The notes beneath the pieces were generated by a model, which saw only the letters and a list, made by a program, of their open reading frames with translations, had not been told where the DNA came from and ran no database searches. Positions 30,894-41,837 of a stretch of 56,240 nucleotides of DNA are shown here, piece after piece. This stretch comes from Trebouxia sp. TZW2008. Lineage: Eukaryota; Chlorophyta; Trebouxiophyceae; Trebouxiales; Trebouxiaceae. Every line of letters starts with the position of its first letter. Position 1 is the first letter of the stretch. The stretch lies in the NCBI GenBank assembly GCA_002118135.1, contig BDIU01000447.1:1-56240 (forward strand). The letters are read 5' to 3'. The translations under genes and the position numbers were made by a program.

Positions 30894-33800
30894 ATGCCAG
30901 GTCTGAAGGCGTCAGAGTTCGAGGACGCCACAGCAGAGTTTAATCATGTCAGCACGATCAAACTTCAGCTTAGCAGCTCACGCTTGAGACTGGGAGAGCT
31001 CAAGCCAGGCTTTGCACAAGGCGTGAAGAAGATACACACCCCCAAGCTATCAGCCATATATTTCCTTGCAGAGCAGCGGCGCCTGTATGCTGGCATTGAC
31101 TCTGGCGAGCTACGCCTGTGGGACTTCAGTGCTCCAGCCAGGAGACAGGCATGGTTGTTGATAGGGGTACACAAGGGCAGCATAAGCACAGTCTGTGCCC
31201 CCAAAGCCAGCTCCAAGATAGATGCTGCAGCTGGACTTGTCCTCACAGGGTCAGCAGACGCCAGCATCAAAGTGTGGGACGTCAAGCTACAGGTGCAGGA
31301 GACGCATGTATGTGTGCAGACACTCGTTGGTCACACAGGCACCGTCACAGCTCTTGTTCACAAAAGCAGCTGCATCCTCAGCAGCAGCACAGACTGCACA
31401 ATCAGGATTTGGAAAGCTGTGGAGGGACGCAGCATGATGGCGTACCCTTGGTTTGAGCCCCATGTAAGCACCAGCTCCCCTAACAAGGCAGAACTGCATG
31501 GTGAAGCATGTTCTCTCTGCACGCATACTCCCATCTATGCACCCTCCCATACCTGCGTACTCCCAGCTAGGCATTCCCCCATCTACACAATGCCAATTGT
31601 ACTAAGCTGATCTCAGGGCCGCTTTGTCTTCAGACGTATAGCGCAACGGTCTTATTTGACGCAGCAAAGCACAGCTCAGTCCCGTGAGTAACTGTAACAG
31701 GCAGCAAGTTGTCCCCCAAACTAGCAAGCTGCACCAAGTGGCAAGTGCAATGTGTTACCATCAAGAGCCGCTTTTGCTAAAGTAACATATTGTGCTAATC
31801 TCAAGTCTGACTCTGTAAAAAAAGTGCAAGCTGCAAGCTTCTCAGAAGAATTGTGCAAACATGGTCGTCTGCAGAGCCAAGCGGCAATTGCAGAGCCTAT
31901 CAACATTCAGTCCTGCTAAACATAAACTTTTGTGTGGACCTCATGGTTTGCAGGACAAATGCAAGCTACAAGATGTCCTCGCCTAGCAGGCTCATAGAAC
32001 CTCCTTAAAGCATGCAAATGATGATTTTGAGCAAGCATGGCCACCTGCAGGCAGTTGTTCTGAAGATGGCGGGCTGGGTGACCAGCATGAGCTTTGAGGC
32101 CTCAAACCGGGTTGGCGACTTTGGCACCCTGTACGCAACAGATGCTGCAGCTGCCATCGTCAAGATCAACCCCTGCATTGTTGACGGACCAAACGTTTGG
32201 AAGGAGAACAGCCAAGTCCAATGGCAGCTGACAGGCACTGTCAAAGACGCCAAGCTGAACTTTCTCCTGGCCTTCAGGTGCGTATGTGTAACAATAATCA
32301 TTACACCTTCCAGCAAACGTGCTAGGCGTTTTGGCCCCAAGTCCTATATGTATGTACATTAATGGGTAATGCAGTCAAAAACATTGCAGTTGGCATTTTG
32401 GTGCGGTACCAATCAACTGCTATGAGCGGTACTGAGATTTGTACTGTCTGGCATAACTCAATGCCGCCAGCCTCGCAATATTTGCAGCAAGATACACTGT
32501 GTTGGAAGTTCAAAAGGCATTGTGATCACTGTTAGTATTCAACATTGATGTTAGGTTGCAGACGGCTACAGACAGATCATGAACAGCTGCAGTTAGCTTA
32601 CTGACAGATCTGAATGGCGGCATGCAACTTTCAACACGCTGGATAGCAGACTAGCAAGCACCAACTGCATGCCCATGAAGCAAGATCAGCGTGACTGTGG
32701 GTGTCTTGCTTTGGCGATTTTTATGGCACAACTGAAGTACATGCCACAGATGCAGCAGTTGTGTCCTCAGGGCAATGCAAACCAAATGCTGTGTACCTGA
32801 CAAAGATGACGGATAGGTTCAGAGAATAGTGTGAGCAGCATGTGATGAAATTGGCATCACCTCCTTGCTTTGATTGAGCTGGAGCCGTCCTTGTTTGCAA
32901 TGCAATGTGGGCAGCAGGTGTACCTCACCCTGTTTCTTTGCACCATGAAGCAAGCCTGTTTTGAGCGAAGTCACCTCCTTTCTGAGCTCAAGATAGTAAA
33001 TGCTGCGGGATTTGCTGCAGTCAAATGCATGATGAGACTAGCTGTATCTCATAAGCACTTGCCAAGCAGTTTGAGATTGACTGTTACAGGGTGACATTGG
33101 CAGCACACGATGCAGCTGATATTCCCCTTTCCGCCCTGCGCATCTTCAATGATGTGCACTGTTTGAGGTGAGCTTGACTAGTGGCAAGCTGATTGCGGCA
33201 TGCTGCAGCTTGGGGCATGACAGGACCATGAGTCGTGTCCAGTGTTTAGCACAGGAGGGCCTAATTGCCACAACGGCCCTTGACAACACCCTGCGCATCT
33301 TCAATGCTGCGCTCCAGAGTATGCCCTGATGTAGCTGAGCAGTACTGATGGTAGCTTTGTTGTGGCATGTGCTGCAGTTGGGTGCATGGCAGGACCATCA
33401 GTCATGTCAAGTCTCTCCTAGAGGAAGGCCTGATTGCTACACTGGCCCTTGACAACACCCTGCGCATCTTCAATGCTGTAGAAGGCGCTTTGCGCTGACT
33501 TGGCTGAGCTTTACTGACAGCATATTTGCTGTGGCATGCAGTCGGGTGCATGACAGAACCATCAGTCATGTGAAGTATCTGCCAGAGGAGGGCCTGATTG
33601 CCACACTGGCCTTTGACAACACCCTGCGCATCTTCAATGCTGTGCAAGGCACCCTGCGCTGCACAGCTTTGAACGAGACTGGAGGCCCCTTTACAGGCAT
33701 GGAGCATGATGCTGAAAGGTCACAGGTCAGACATATTTGCCCTTTCTAGAAACAATCTTACAATTTGTATGTGATTAGTTCCATTGCATGAGGTCTGATT

Positions 33801-36800
33801 GCTGGTGTGAATGTCACCTTAGGCTTTCAGCGGCATGTTTCATGATGCTGAGATGTCACACATTCTAGTCAGCAGCTACTGACGTGCATGCTTGGTGCCT
33901 ATGCTGGGAGTCGATCAGTTGCTGCGTTGCGTTGAGTCTGACCTTTGCTGTGGATGAGACTGTAGGCCCCGTCACAAGCATGGACCATGATGCTAAAAAG
34001 TCACAGGTCAGACCGCCTTGCTCTTGTCAGCAGCTTGCGCCATGCTTACGCCGTGGTTGGTGCAAACTCAGCAAGCTATGCTGGGAGATGATTAGATCAT
34101 TACTCTGAGTCTGCTGCTGCTGTGAATGACACTGGAGGCCCTCTCATGGGCATTAAGCATAATGCAGATAGATCATAGGTCAGACATATTTGCCCAGTCT
34201 AGAAGCAACCTAGTTTGTGTATGGTCACTTCCATTGCATGAGGTCTCCTTGCTGGTGGAAATTTCACCACGGGCTTTCACTGGCATGACTTATGATGCTG
34301 AGGGATCACAGGTCAGATTTCTATGCCCTTGTCAGCAGCTACTGACAAGCATGCTGGGAGTTGGTCAGTTGCTGCATTGCGTTGAGTCAGAGTTTTGCTG
34401 CACACGAGACTGGAGGCTTCCTCACGAGCATGGAGCATGATATTAATAGATCACATTTCAGACATCATTACTCATGTCCAGCAGTTGCTGCAGTGATACA
34501 GTGCCAGGGTTTAGGTTAGCTCAGGACCAAACTGGTTGGAGACGGTTGCTTGCTCCAGTACGTACCTAGCTGGGCCCGCTGAGCCTGTCTAGCACACGTT
34601 TAGAACGAAGTGACCAGTGAGTACAGTGTCTGTGAGTCAGAATGGCAAGTCACAGTTGCATACAGGCAGTCCTTTCCCCTCCACACTATCTGCTTTGACC
34701 AATGTGAAGTCTGATCTCAAACAAGAAATACAGATGCTGTCAGGCTGCAATCTGCAATGCAGCCTGCCTCATGCATCAACACGCATGTTGCATCATTACA
34801 GCAGGACAGTGGCTGCATGTGTTTTCTCACATTTGCTGCTCGCTGTTGCAGCTGCTGTTGATTGACAAGCACCATCTGCACGTGTGGGCTCTCACCCATG
34901 GCCGCTACATAGCTGAAGAGCGCACCAACCAGCAGCCCTTGCTTGCCATCTTCAAAGCTGGTGTTGCTGATGCTGACTTGAGACGTATGTCACTGCAGCT
35001 GCTGTTGATTGACAAGAACCATCTGCACGTGTGGGATCTCGCGCATGATCGCTTTATAGCGAGGGAGCGCATCAGTCAGCAACCCCTGCTAGCCATCTTT
35101 AAAGCCAGTGGCAGAGGCGAATTTGGTGTGGTGTCTCCTTCTGCAGTGGACATCTGGCGAGTAGACCAGGACTTGGACTACAGAGTTGTGTTGGGTGGTC
35201 ACACAGGCCCTCTCATTGCCGTGCATACTGTCAAGGGCGAACTGGTAGGCCTTGCTCAATCATGCAGAGATTGGTTTAGTTTGCTTGCATGCACACACAA
35301 GTTTATTCGAGTATGTTGTCAAGACGAGCCTTGAATTTCTGCTTTGTCATCTAAATCAAAACAATACGCCACTGAACCACAATGCGACTCCAAAGACGAC
35401 TCAGACTGCATGCAGTTTAGTTTTCTCAGAGCAGTAATTGAGGACAGGCACTCACCTTGATAGTGTTGGCAGGGCAGAATACTAGCACATCCTTTAAATT
35501 CTGGCAGTCGTCGTCAGTATCCAGAGCAAAGACTTTCTGAAACTGAATGCTAGACTTGGTCCAACCATACGCGTTTGATACTTGTCTGACATGAGCTGCG
35601 ACAAATCAAGCAATTTACACATACAGACAGGATGAATCACACGTCACACATTAGTCATCTTTTAGATGTGTTGTGACTTGCGAGGTTTTGTGCCCTGGCA
35701 GGGTAACAATGGCAATGAGGACTATAGAACTGTGAGCGCTGGGCAGGACAACACTGTGCACATATGGGACCCATATGACATGACTTGCCTAAAAGCCTTT
35801 AGAAGAATGTGCTGACAACTGACACATGACTCAAGGCTGTTGTCTCCTTGTTGCAGCTCCTTGTTGTGAGGTTGTCTGAATGCTTTTTGTCCTGGCAGGG
35901 CGAGCATGGCAGTGACGACTTCAGGATTGTGAGCGCTGGGCAGGACAACACAGTGCAAATTTGGGACCAATATGACATGAACTGCCTGAAAGCCTTGAAT
36001 ACTGCGTTTTGCAGCTGATGTATCACTAAAGGCAATTTTGAGCAAGTCAACTAGACACGGCTTGTATGGCAGGGTGAGAATGGCAGTGAGGACTACAGAA
36101 TTGGGAGCGCTGGGCAGGACAGCACTGCGCGCATGTGGGACCCATGTGACATGACCTGCCCAACAGCCCTTTGCAATCTGGCTTGCAGCTGTTGCCCTAC
36201 CGAAAATCTTTTTGAGGAAGTCCTTTAGTTTTATCTTATATGGCAGGGTGAGAACGGCAGTGAGGACTACAGAATCGTGAGCGCTGGGCAGGACAACACC
36301 GTGCGCATGTGGGACCCGTATGACATGACCTGCCTGAAAGCCTTGAAGGAGGAGCGCTCAGAGCTGACTGCCCTCACTTTCTTTGCTGCTGGAAACACTC
36401 CAATCACTGGTATGCAGTCTGCCTGCTTGCATCAACTCAGCTTGTTGGCTGCTGAGCGCAGCACCATCACAATCATGCAGCCTGTTTGCTTCTCTGTTGC
36501 CCTGCATCATGCGTACACAGCGACGCCAAGAGGCGTTTGACCACAAATGTTGCAGACTGGCACAACGGTTGGCCTTTGGGCCTACAGAAATCCCAATGCA
36601 TGTCTGATGCAGGTCATGAACATGGCAGCATTGAGCCTTGGAGTTGAGACACGGCTCAACAGTCAAGCTTTCAAGGTTTTAAAGCTAAATGCAGGTCATG
36701 ATGACGGCAGCATTCGGCTTTGGAACTTGGAGACTGGCACCACAGTGGACCTGGCACAGCACACCAATACGGTCACCTGCCTTGTCATGGCGCCTGTGTC

Positions 36801-39800
36801 TACTGTGGATGAGCTGCTCTTCAGTGCAGGTCAGACACCATTCTGATCTTGTGTTTGCCAATTGATGTTTTTGAAGCTGTTTCTGAAGGTGTTTCTAAAG
36901 CTACAGGGTCTGTAGTCAGAGGATCATGAGAGCTGTAAGCTACCTTTCTCAGGGTACATGTTGAAATGGAGATGGCATCGTGATTGAACCTTCCTGTCTT
37001 GTAATCTACAGCAGAAGTGCTGCTGTCAGCAGTTTGGTGCAACCAAAAGTTGTGACGTCAAAGGTGCTTGGTGAAACGTCTGGTGATCTTCTAGATGTAG
37101 AAGAAGAGTGCATTCTTCAACAGTGTAACTGTGTGGCCTGCAAGCCGCATGGACTTTCTGCTACCATTGCAAAAAAGTGTCTGTTTGCGGACCCGTATAA
37201 TCTGCGTAGACCAATGGGACAGCATAATTCTGCTGTGAAAGAAGATCAGCCAGGTCCTGGTAGCATTCTGAAGATGATGGGCTCTCTGGAAAAAGGTCAT
37301 TTGTCTGTTTGCTCAATATGGTATGTAGAAACCTTACAATTATACAAAGAAAGGGTCAACAGCCGTCCTACACTCTTTTGAATTGAGGCAAGAGTGGTTC
37401 AAGCTGTGCTTGCAAGTAGTCGCACAGCAGGTGGCACCGGGAAGCACCTTAGCAATGCCTTTTCAGATTGGCTGTGGGCTTGCTGGAGGTGACTGGAAAG
37501 TGTACAACCACAGCTTGACTGAGTGGGCTGCAAACTACCCAACTCTGCACCTGACAGTGTAAAGAGAAGTAGCAACCACAAGTTGAAACACACAAACTTA
37601 TATCCAATCTTGCTTTACCAACAAACAGCCTGAGAGTCCACCTAGGGTGGCAAGAAACGGCCCAAGAGCGCGCCTGCTAGTCTAGCAATAATAGATTTGC
37701 TGTCTGGATCGATACTGAGCAAAATTACAAAAACAAGAATAACAAATCTCATATCCAATTTGGCGTTTGAACGTTCAGCAGTAGTGTCTATTTCGGTTCT
37801 CAATTGATCAGCAGTTGTGTCCATCTTAGTGTTCAGAGCTTTCATCTCTGTCGTCAGCTATGTACACACAACTCGATGACTCAAAAGGGAAAAGGCAAAA
37901 AAGTACTTTCTGCCAAATAGGGGGCCCTTTCAGGTTGGCCTCACCTTTGGTGAAGCCATCGCGTCGCGATTCCTCACTCAATAGAGCAGAAGACTTGATA
38001 CCTGATGTAGTCAGCTGCTGTCCTCATCACTGCTTGTCTCAAGTTGTTCAAATCTGCAAGAGCTTTGTTTAATGCTATTACCAACTCACTCTTGCAAACT
38101 TGTGTTTTAATTCGACGGAAAGGTATTTTGCGCTCATCAAGAAATAATTTCCTCTTTGCTCGTCCTTTTTAATATTTCTAATCACCATCAAATCTTCTTG
38201 GAAAACGGCTTTAGCTGGCACAAGCTATCTGCATGCTCATCAGTTGCTGTCTGCTGTTTGTCTGGCCCTGCTGATGCTACATCTGTAGCCAATAGCAACC
38301 TGGCGGACATCATTGTTTCATCAGATGCAAGCAGTTCCCAGAAGACTATCAAGGCAAAGCCAAAACAACTTGCGTCTCAGGCCACTCTGCGTGAAGTGCA
38401 TGTCTGGTCTGTCACAGAGTTTGACGGACATGTGTGTGTTGGGGACGTCAGGCCACCGTGTGTCAATTGCGTGTCTGTCATTTCAGAGTGCTGCATGGCC
38501 ACGTGCATGTTTTGGGCATTGGATCAGTCTGTGTCAAGTGCGTGTCTGTCATGTCACAGGATTCGATGGCCATATCTGTTTTGGGGACGTCCGGCCACTC
38601 TGCATCAAGTGCGTGCCTGCTGTGTCAGAGTGTTACATGAACCTGTGCATGTTTGGGACCCTCAGGTTACTCTGTGTCAAGTGTGTATCTGTGATGTTAT
38701 AGGTTTTGATGGCCATGTGTGTGTGTGGGACGTCAGGAACGGTGCATCCACAACTCCACATCTCATGCACCGCTGGCAGGCACATGCCGGCTTGGAGATC
38801 CTCACCATGCTACATGACCCCATGAAGAATGTGCTGGTCACAGCTGGCAACGACAACATCATCAATGTAAGCAGTTGTGGACTGCTTCCCCTCACAAGGG
38901 CTCCAGCTATGACGCTTGATGGCCTGTGCTTTTCATTACTTCTGTGCTGTAAGCACTGCTCACTGCACACCATTCTGCATGGACCCATGAAAGATGTGCT
39001 GGTCACAGCTGGCAGAGACCACACCATCAACGTAAGCAGTGCTTACTGCAGATTGTGCTGTATGACCCATAAAGTGAGTCGTGGTCACTGCTGGCAATGG
39101 CAACATCATCAGCGTAAGCCATGCTTATTGACGCCATGCTGGAAATCTTGTGAACATTGTGCTTTTCTCTGCGGGCAATGACAACACCATCAAGGTAAGC
39201 CATGCTTACTGCACACCATACTGCACGACCTACTAGCATGTGCAGGCCACAGCTAGCAACGACAACACCATCAATGTAAGCCACGCTGAATAAACACCAT
39301 GCTGCATGACCCGATGAAGGATGTGCTGGTCACTGCTGGCAATGACAACAATATCAACGTAAGTCATGCTTACTTCACGCTTGCCCTTCTTGCATGGGCA
39401 TATCGATGCTTGCCATGGCTGCTGATGTCTTTCAGTGTATCAATGAGTATAAGTCATACTCTCGTATGACTCTAAGACTGTGCAGCAAGGACGGCGGAAA
39501 ACTTGAGGCATGGCTGGGAGCTCAGGGAGATATCTTCCCTGTGCATAGTGCTGCATGCAAGTGTATGATGACGTGCAGAGGCTGTCAAAGTCCAGCTGTA
39601 TGAGCATCTTGGGAGGCACAAAGGCCCAGTCACATGCCTTTCCCTGGACAGCAACCCCAGCCAAACGCTTTGCCTGAAGGTTGCTACAGATGTAGAGCGC
39701 CCTGCCCCAGCCTGCTACCTCACCACTGACTCAAATCCTGCATGCGAGTACAGGTGTGGAGTGCTAGGCTTATGATCATCTGCAAAGGCACAAGGGGCCT

Positions 39801-41241
39801 GAACGCCCTTTTAGCCTGCCTTGCTGTGGACAGCAACCCTGACCAAGATCACCTCATGGCCTTCAGAGTCGCTACCAGTGTTATGTGCCCTCTCAGGCTG
39901 TAAGTCTAGGACTGACAACAAGCCTGATTGTGACTACAGGTATGGAGTGCTAGGCTGTATGAGCATCTGGGGAAGCACCAGGGGCATGAAAGTCCAATCA
40001 CCTGCCTTGCGCTGGACGGCAACTTCCTGGTGTCTGGCAGTGAGGACTGCACTGTGCGCCTGTGGGACCTGGTGCCTGCCTCAAGGTTGCGTCCCCGCTC
40101 TTCCCCTCTTCCGAAGTCTACCAAGACTGTCGGACTACCTGGCTGATTGACTGACTGCTTGGTTGTTTGACTGGTTACATTGTCTGCAGGACAATGATTG
40201 ATTGAGGGCGTGACTGCTTGCTTGCTGACTTCATTGATTGTGATAGTGTTCCTGCTGTGCTTTTCCACCACCTCAATTGTGTACACGTACAAATCCGCAC
40301 TTCCCTGCAAAGTCTCCACACATCAAATTCAAGCGGACACTTATAGTTTTGTCATACAGGGATGGTGATCCACGTGGTCTGGCGCCCTTTCAGGGCAGTG
40401 GGTTGTTGAAGACCCTCAAGGGGCACAAGGCACCCCTGAGGGGGGTGGTGGTTCTGCCTGACATTGGTCATGTGGCTTCAGCCTCATCTGATGGCACCTT
40501 GTTACTGTGGGATTACTCTCAGGGCACTATTTTGCGTACATTTCACCATGCAGAGGAGGTCAGCTGCATTGCATGCAGGTAAGATCTTGCAGCAGTACTC
40601 CTGCACTGTGTCTGATGATTGAAGAGTGATAGCTGGCTGACTGTCTCATGAGGATAGAGCAACTTGCCTGTCAGCTTGACGAATCTGTTTCTGTAAGCTG
40701 AGCATGCATGCCCATGCTGTTGCATATTGTATGAGGGGAGAGTAACTGCACAAGTATGCTGCCTGCTGCCAATGTGCTCATTTCTACAGTGCGGCATTCT
40801 GCACAGAACAATGTCGACAAATACTGTCAGATACCAAGCCATGTGCATTCACCTGTTTGGGTCTTGCAGTGACCAGCAGCCCATTGATACAGCAAACACA
40901 GTGCACTCCCATCTGCGTGCTGAATGATAACAGTTGAAGCCTGTTATGTCCACCAGAAGCAAATGGTCTTTTGCAAACATGGTCTGATGTATGAAAGTTG
41001 CACACAAATGCAGATTAGCAAGCAAAGTGTGGCCTGCTGCGGCCAGCATGGCTATGATATGAGCTGCATCAATAGCGGCAGCTAAGTGCATTGATGAAGC
41101 TTACATGTATTGCTGCTGTGCAGGCATGACACTAGTGAGGTCTTGGTGGGCACAATGCAGAACAGTATTTTGCGCTTTCCTGTTGATTTGGAAGAAGCCA
41201 CAGACGAAGCAATGCAGCAGGCTGGGCAACTGTATCAGTAG
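30894..41241 (+). CDS. WD40-repeat protein, 11 exons
   Basis: Exons: 30894-31463, 31634-31683, 32032-32277, 33542-33725, 34999-35244, 36247-36409, 36695-36829, 38703-38866, 39940-40085, 40360-40578, 41124-41241 (746 residues; every junction keeps phase). At least ten WD-type blade ends can be read: LRLWDF, IKVWDV, IRIWKA, LHVWDL, VDIWRV, VRMWDP, IRLWNL, VCVWDV, VRLWDL, LLLWDY. Gly-His dipeptides precede several blades. This is enough for two seven-bladed propellers or one large one. WD40 proteins are scaffolds; no catalytic or extra domain was seen, and I could not assign an orthologue. Exons 4 to 9 each have upstream and/or downstream echoes in neighbouring introns. Intron 7 (36830-38702) holds a nested coiled-coil relic. 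Confidence 0.87.
33100..33505 (+). repeat. Upstream echoes of WD40 exon 4
   Basis: Three copies near 33110-33175, 33208-33325 and 33373-33500 repeat the exon start: a TGCAGTTGGGTGCATGRCAG-like block, then segments that read LIATLALDNTLRIFNAV in the best one. Period about 165 bp. The real exon starts at 33542. Confidence 0.88.
33940..34460 (+). repeat. Downstream echoes of WD40 exon 4
   Basis: Four copies of the exon end (real: ETGGPFTGMEHDAERSQ then GTCAG) occur at about 33950-34005, 34120-34178, 34258-34313 and 34398-34457. Three keep the GTCAGA donor. Spacing is about 140-170 bp. Confidence 0.9.
34858..34990 (+). repeat. Upstream echo of WD40 exon 5
   Basis: After GTTGCAG the copy reads LLLIDKHHLHVWALTHGRY, continuing ERTNQQPLLAIFKA, still open in frame. 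The real exon at 34999 reads LLLIDKNHLHVWDLAHDRF. This is an in-frame, high-identity copy and could act as an alternative exon. Confidence 0.88.
35700..36170 (+). repeat. Three upstream echoes of WD40 exon 6
   Basis: Copies start after TGGCAG at about 35701, 35900 and 36072; the real exon is at 36247 (period about 170-200 bp). All three stay open through a full WD blade: RTVSAGQDNTVHIWDPYDM, RIVSAGQDNTVQIWDQYDM and RIGSAGQDSTARMWDPCDM. They end before the exon's donor. Because the frames are intact they are candidates for alternative blade exons. Confidence 0.92.
36543..36660 (+). repeat. Upstream echoes of WD40 exon 7
   Basis: One copy at 36613 repeats GCAGGTCATGAACATGGCAG for the exon start GCAGGTCATGATGACGGCAG at 36691. 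A second fragment (36552-36590) resembles the internal ETGTTVGLW segment. Confidence 0.75.
36980..37381 (+). other. Open frame of unknown origin in WD40 intron 7
   Basis: A 133-codon frame (no ATG required at splice level) with Cys-rich CNCVACKPHG and a basic segment. It is not needed by the WD40 protein, since exons 7 and 8 join cleanly as LFSAGFDGHVCVW. It may be part of inserted DNA that also brought the nested coiled-coil segment. No family recognised. Confidence 0.3.
37642..38150 (-). pseudogene. Nested coiled-coil, tail-anchored protein relic in WD40 intron 7
   Basis: On the minus strand, 38150-37985 reads a basic-to-helical segment (KRKLFLDERKIPFRRI, then ELVIALNKALADLNNLRQAV). A frame change near 37985 leads to SSALLSEESRRDGFTK and a donor at about 37948. 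After an ACAG acceptor the last exon (37847-37642) reads MKALNTKMDTTADQLRTEI, a Lys/Asp/Glu coiled coil, then a hydrophobic segment RFVILVFVILLSI and a short tail to a TAG. Base composition is visibly more A+T-rich than neighbouring exons. The layout (coiled coil plus C-terminal membrane helix) resembles DUF1640-type proteins, and a full DUF1640 gene lies just downstream at 41838. The frame break suggests a decayed copy; a short unseen intron is the alternative. Confidence 0.45.
38395..38640 (+). repeat. Upstream echoes of WD40 exon 8
   Basis: Two or three copies of the exon start (real: GFDGHVCVWDV after TTATAG at 38702) are seen. One, near 38412, reads EFDGHVCVGDV; another, near 38560, reads GFDGHICFGDV in one frame. 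Each is followed by a run-on repeat with GTCAAGTGCGTGTCTGTC. Confidence 0.82.
38975..39362 (+). repeat. Downstream echoes of WD40 exon 8
   Basis: Five copies of the exon end (real: VLVTAGNDNIIN then GTAAGC at 38867) finish at about 39031, 39113, 39196, 39277 and 39360. All five keep a GTAAG donor. Unit length is about 80-85 bp after the first, shorter than elsewhere. Confidence 0.93.
39580..39870 (+). repeat. Upstream echoes of WD40 exon 9
   Basis: Two copies of the exon start (real: VWSARLYEHLGKHQGHESP after CTACAG at 39939). One, near 39592, reads LYEHLGRHKGPVTCLSLDS; the other, after GTACAG near 39753, repeats GTGTGGAGTGCTAGGCTTA. Period about 170-185 bp. Confidence 0.87.
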
Positions 41242-41837
41242 ATTCAGGATCACAACTGCCATGTCGCAGCTGACTCCTGCACATGATTTATGTTATACGA
41301 GCCAGCAACAGCTGCTGAGCAACTGTCAGCACAATGATTGCCTGCTTGTGTGCTCCAGCTTATGAATCACCGTGTACTTGATACAGCACGAAAATTTACC
41401 TCTTTCAAGTTGGCATGCAGGCGTTTGTTGTATCCTGTCGAGCTCAATTGTGCTTTGTCTTGCGCATGCTGCATGCATTTGCAGGCGGTCACACCGCTCG
41501 TGTTGCACACTGTTGTCAAGCTGACCTGGTCTGCAACAAAGGCGCTTCAGAAAGTTGTCATCTATTGTCTTGCGACAACATGTAAAGTCCCACTGAACGT
41601 ATGGAAATGACTATAGACACTCCTGCTGTGAGCAGCACAAAATGTGTCTATCTCAACGGCTAGAACCATGCAGGCCCTCAGACTCAAGGACACAATGGAC
41701 AGCTCAAACACCCCAAAGTCAAATAGTTGAAACAAGAGCCTCATCTGTTGAGAAATCATCAAGCAACTGCTCTCAGCTTGCATCACAAAGTATGATGAAC
41801 ATAGGCACACAACAGTCAAGGGCTAAAGTCAAGCAGC
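41242..41837. other. Convergent intergenic region (WD40 / DUF1640)
   Basis: Holds both 3' UTRs. A TGTAA poly(A)-type signal for the WD40 gene is near 41580. No coding exon or repeat is supported. Confidence 0.4.
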
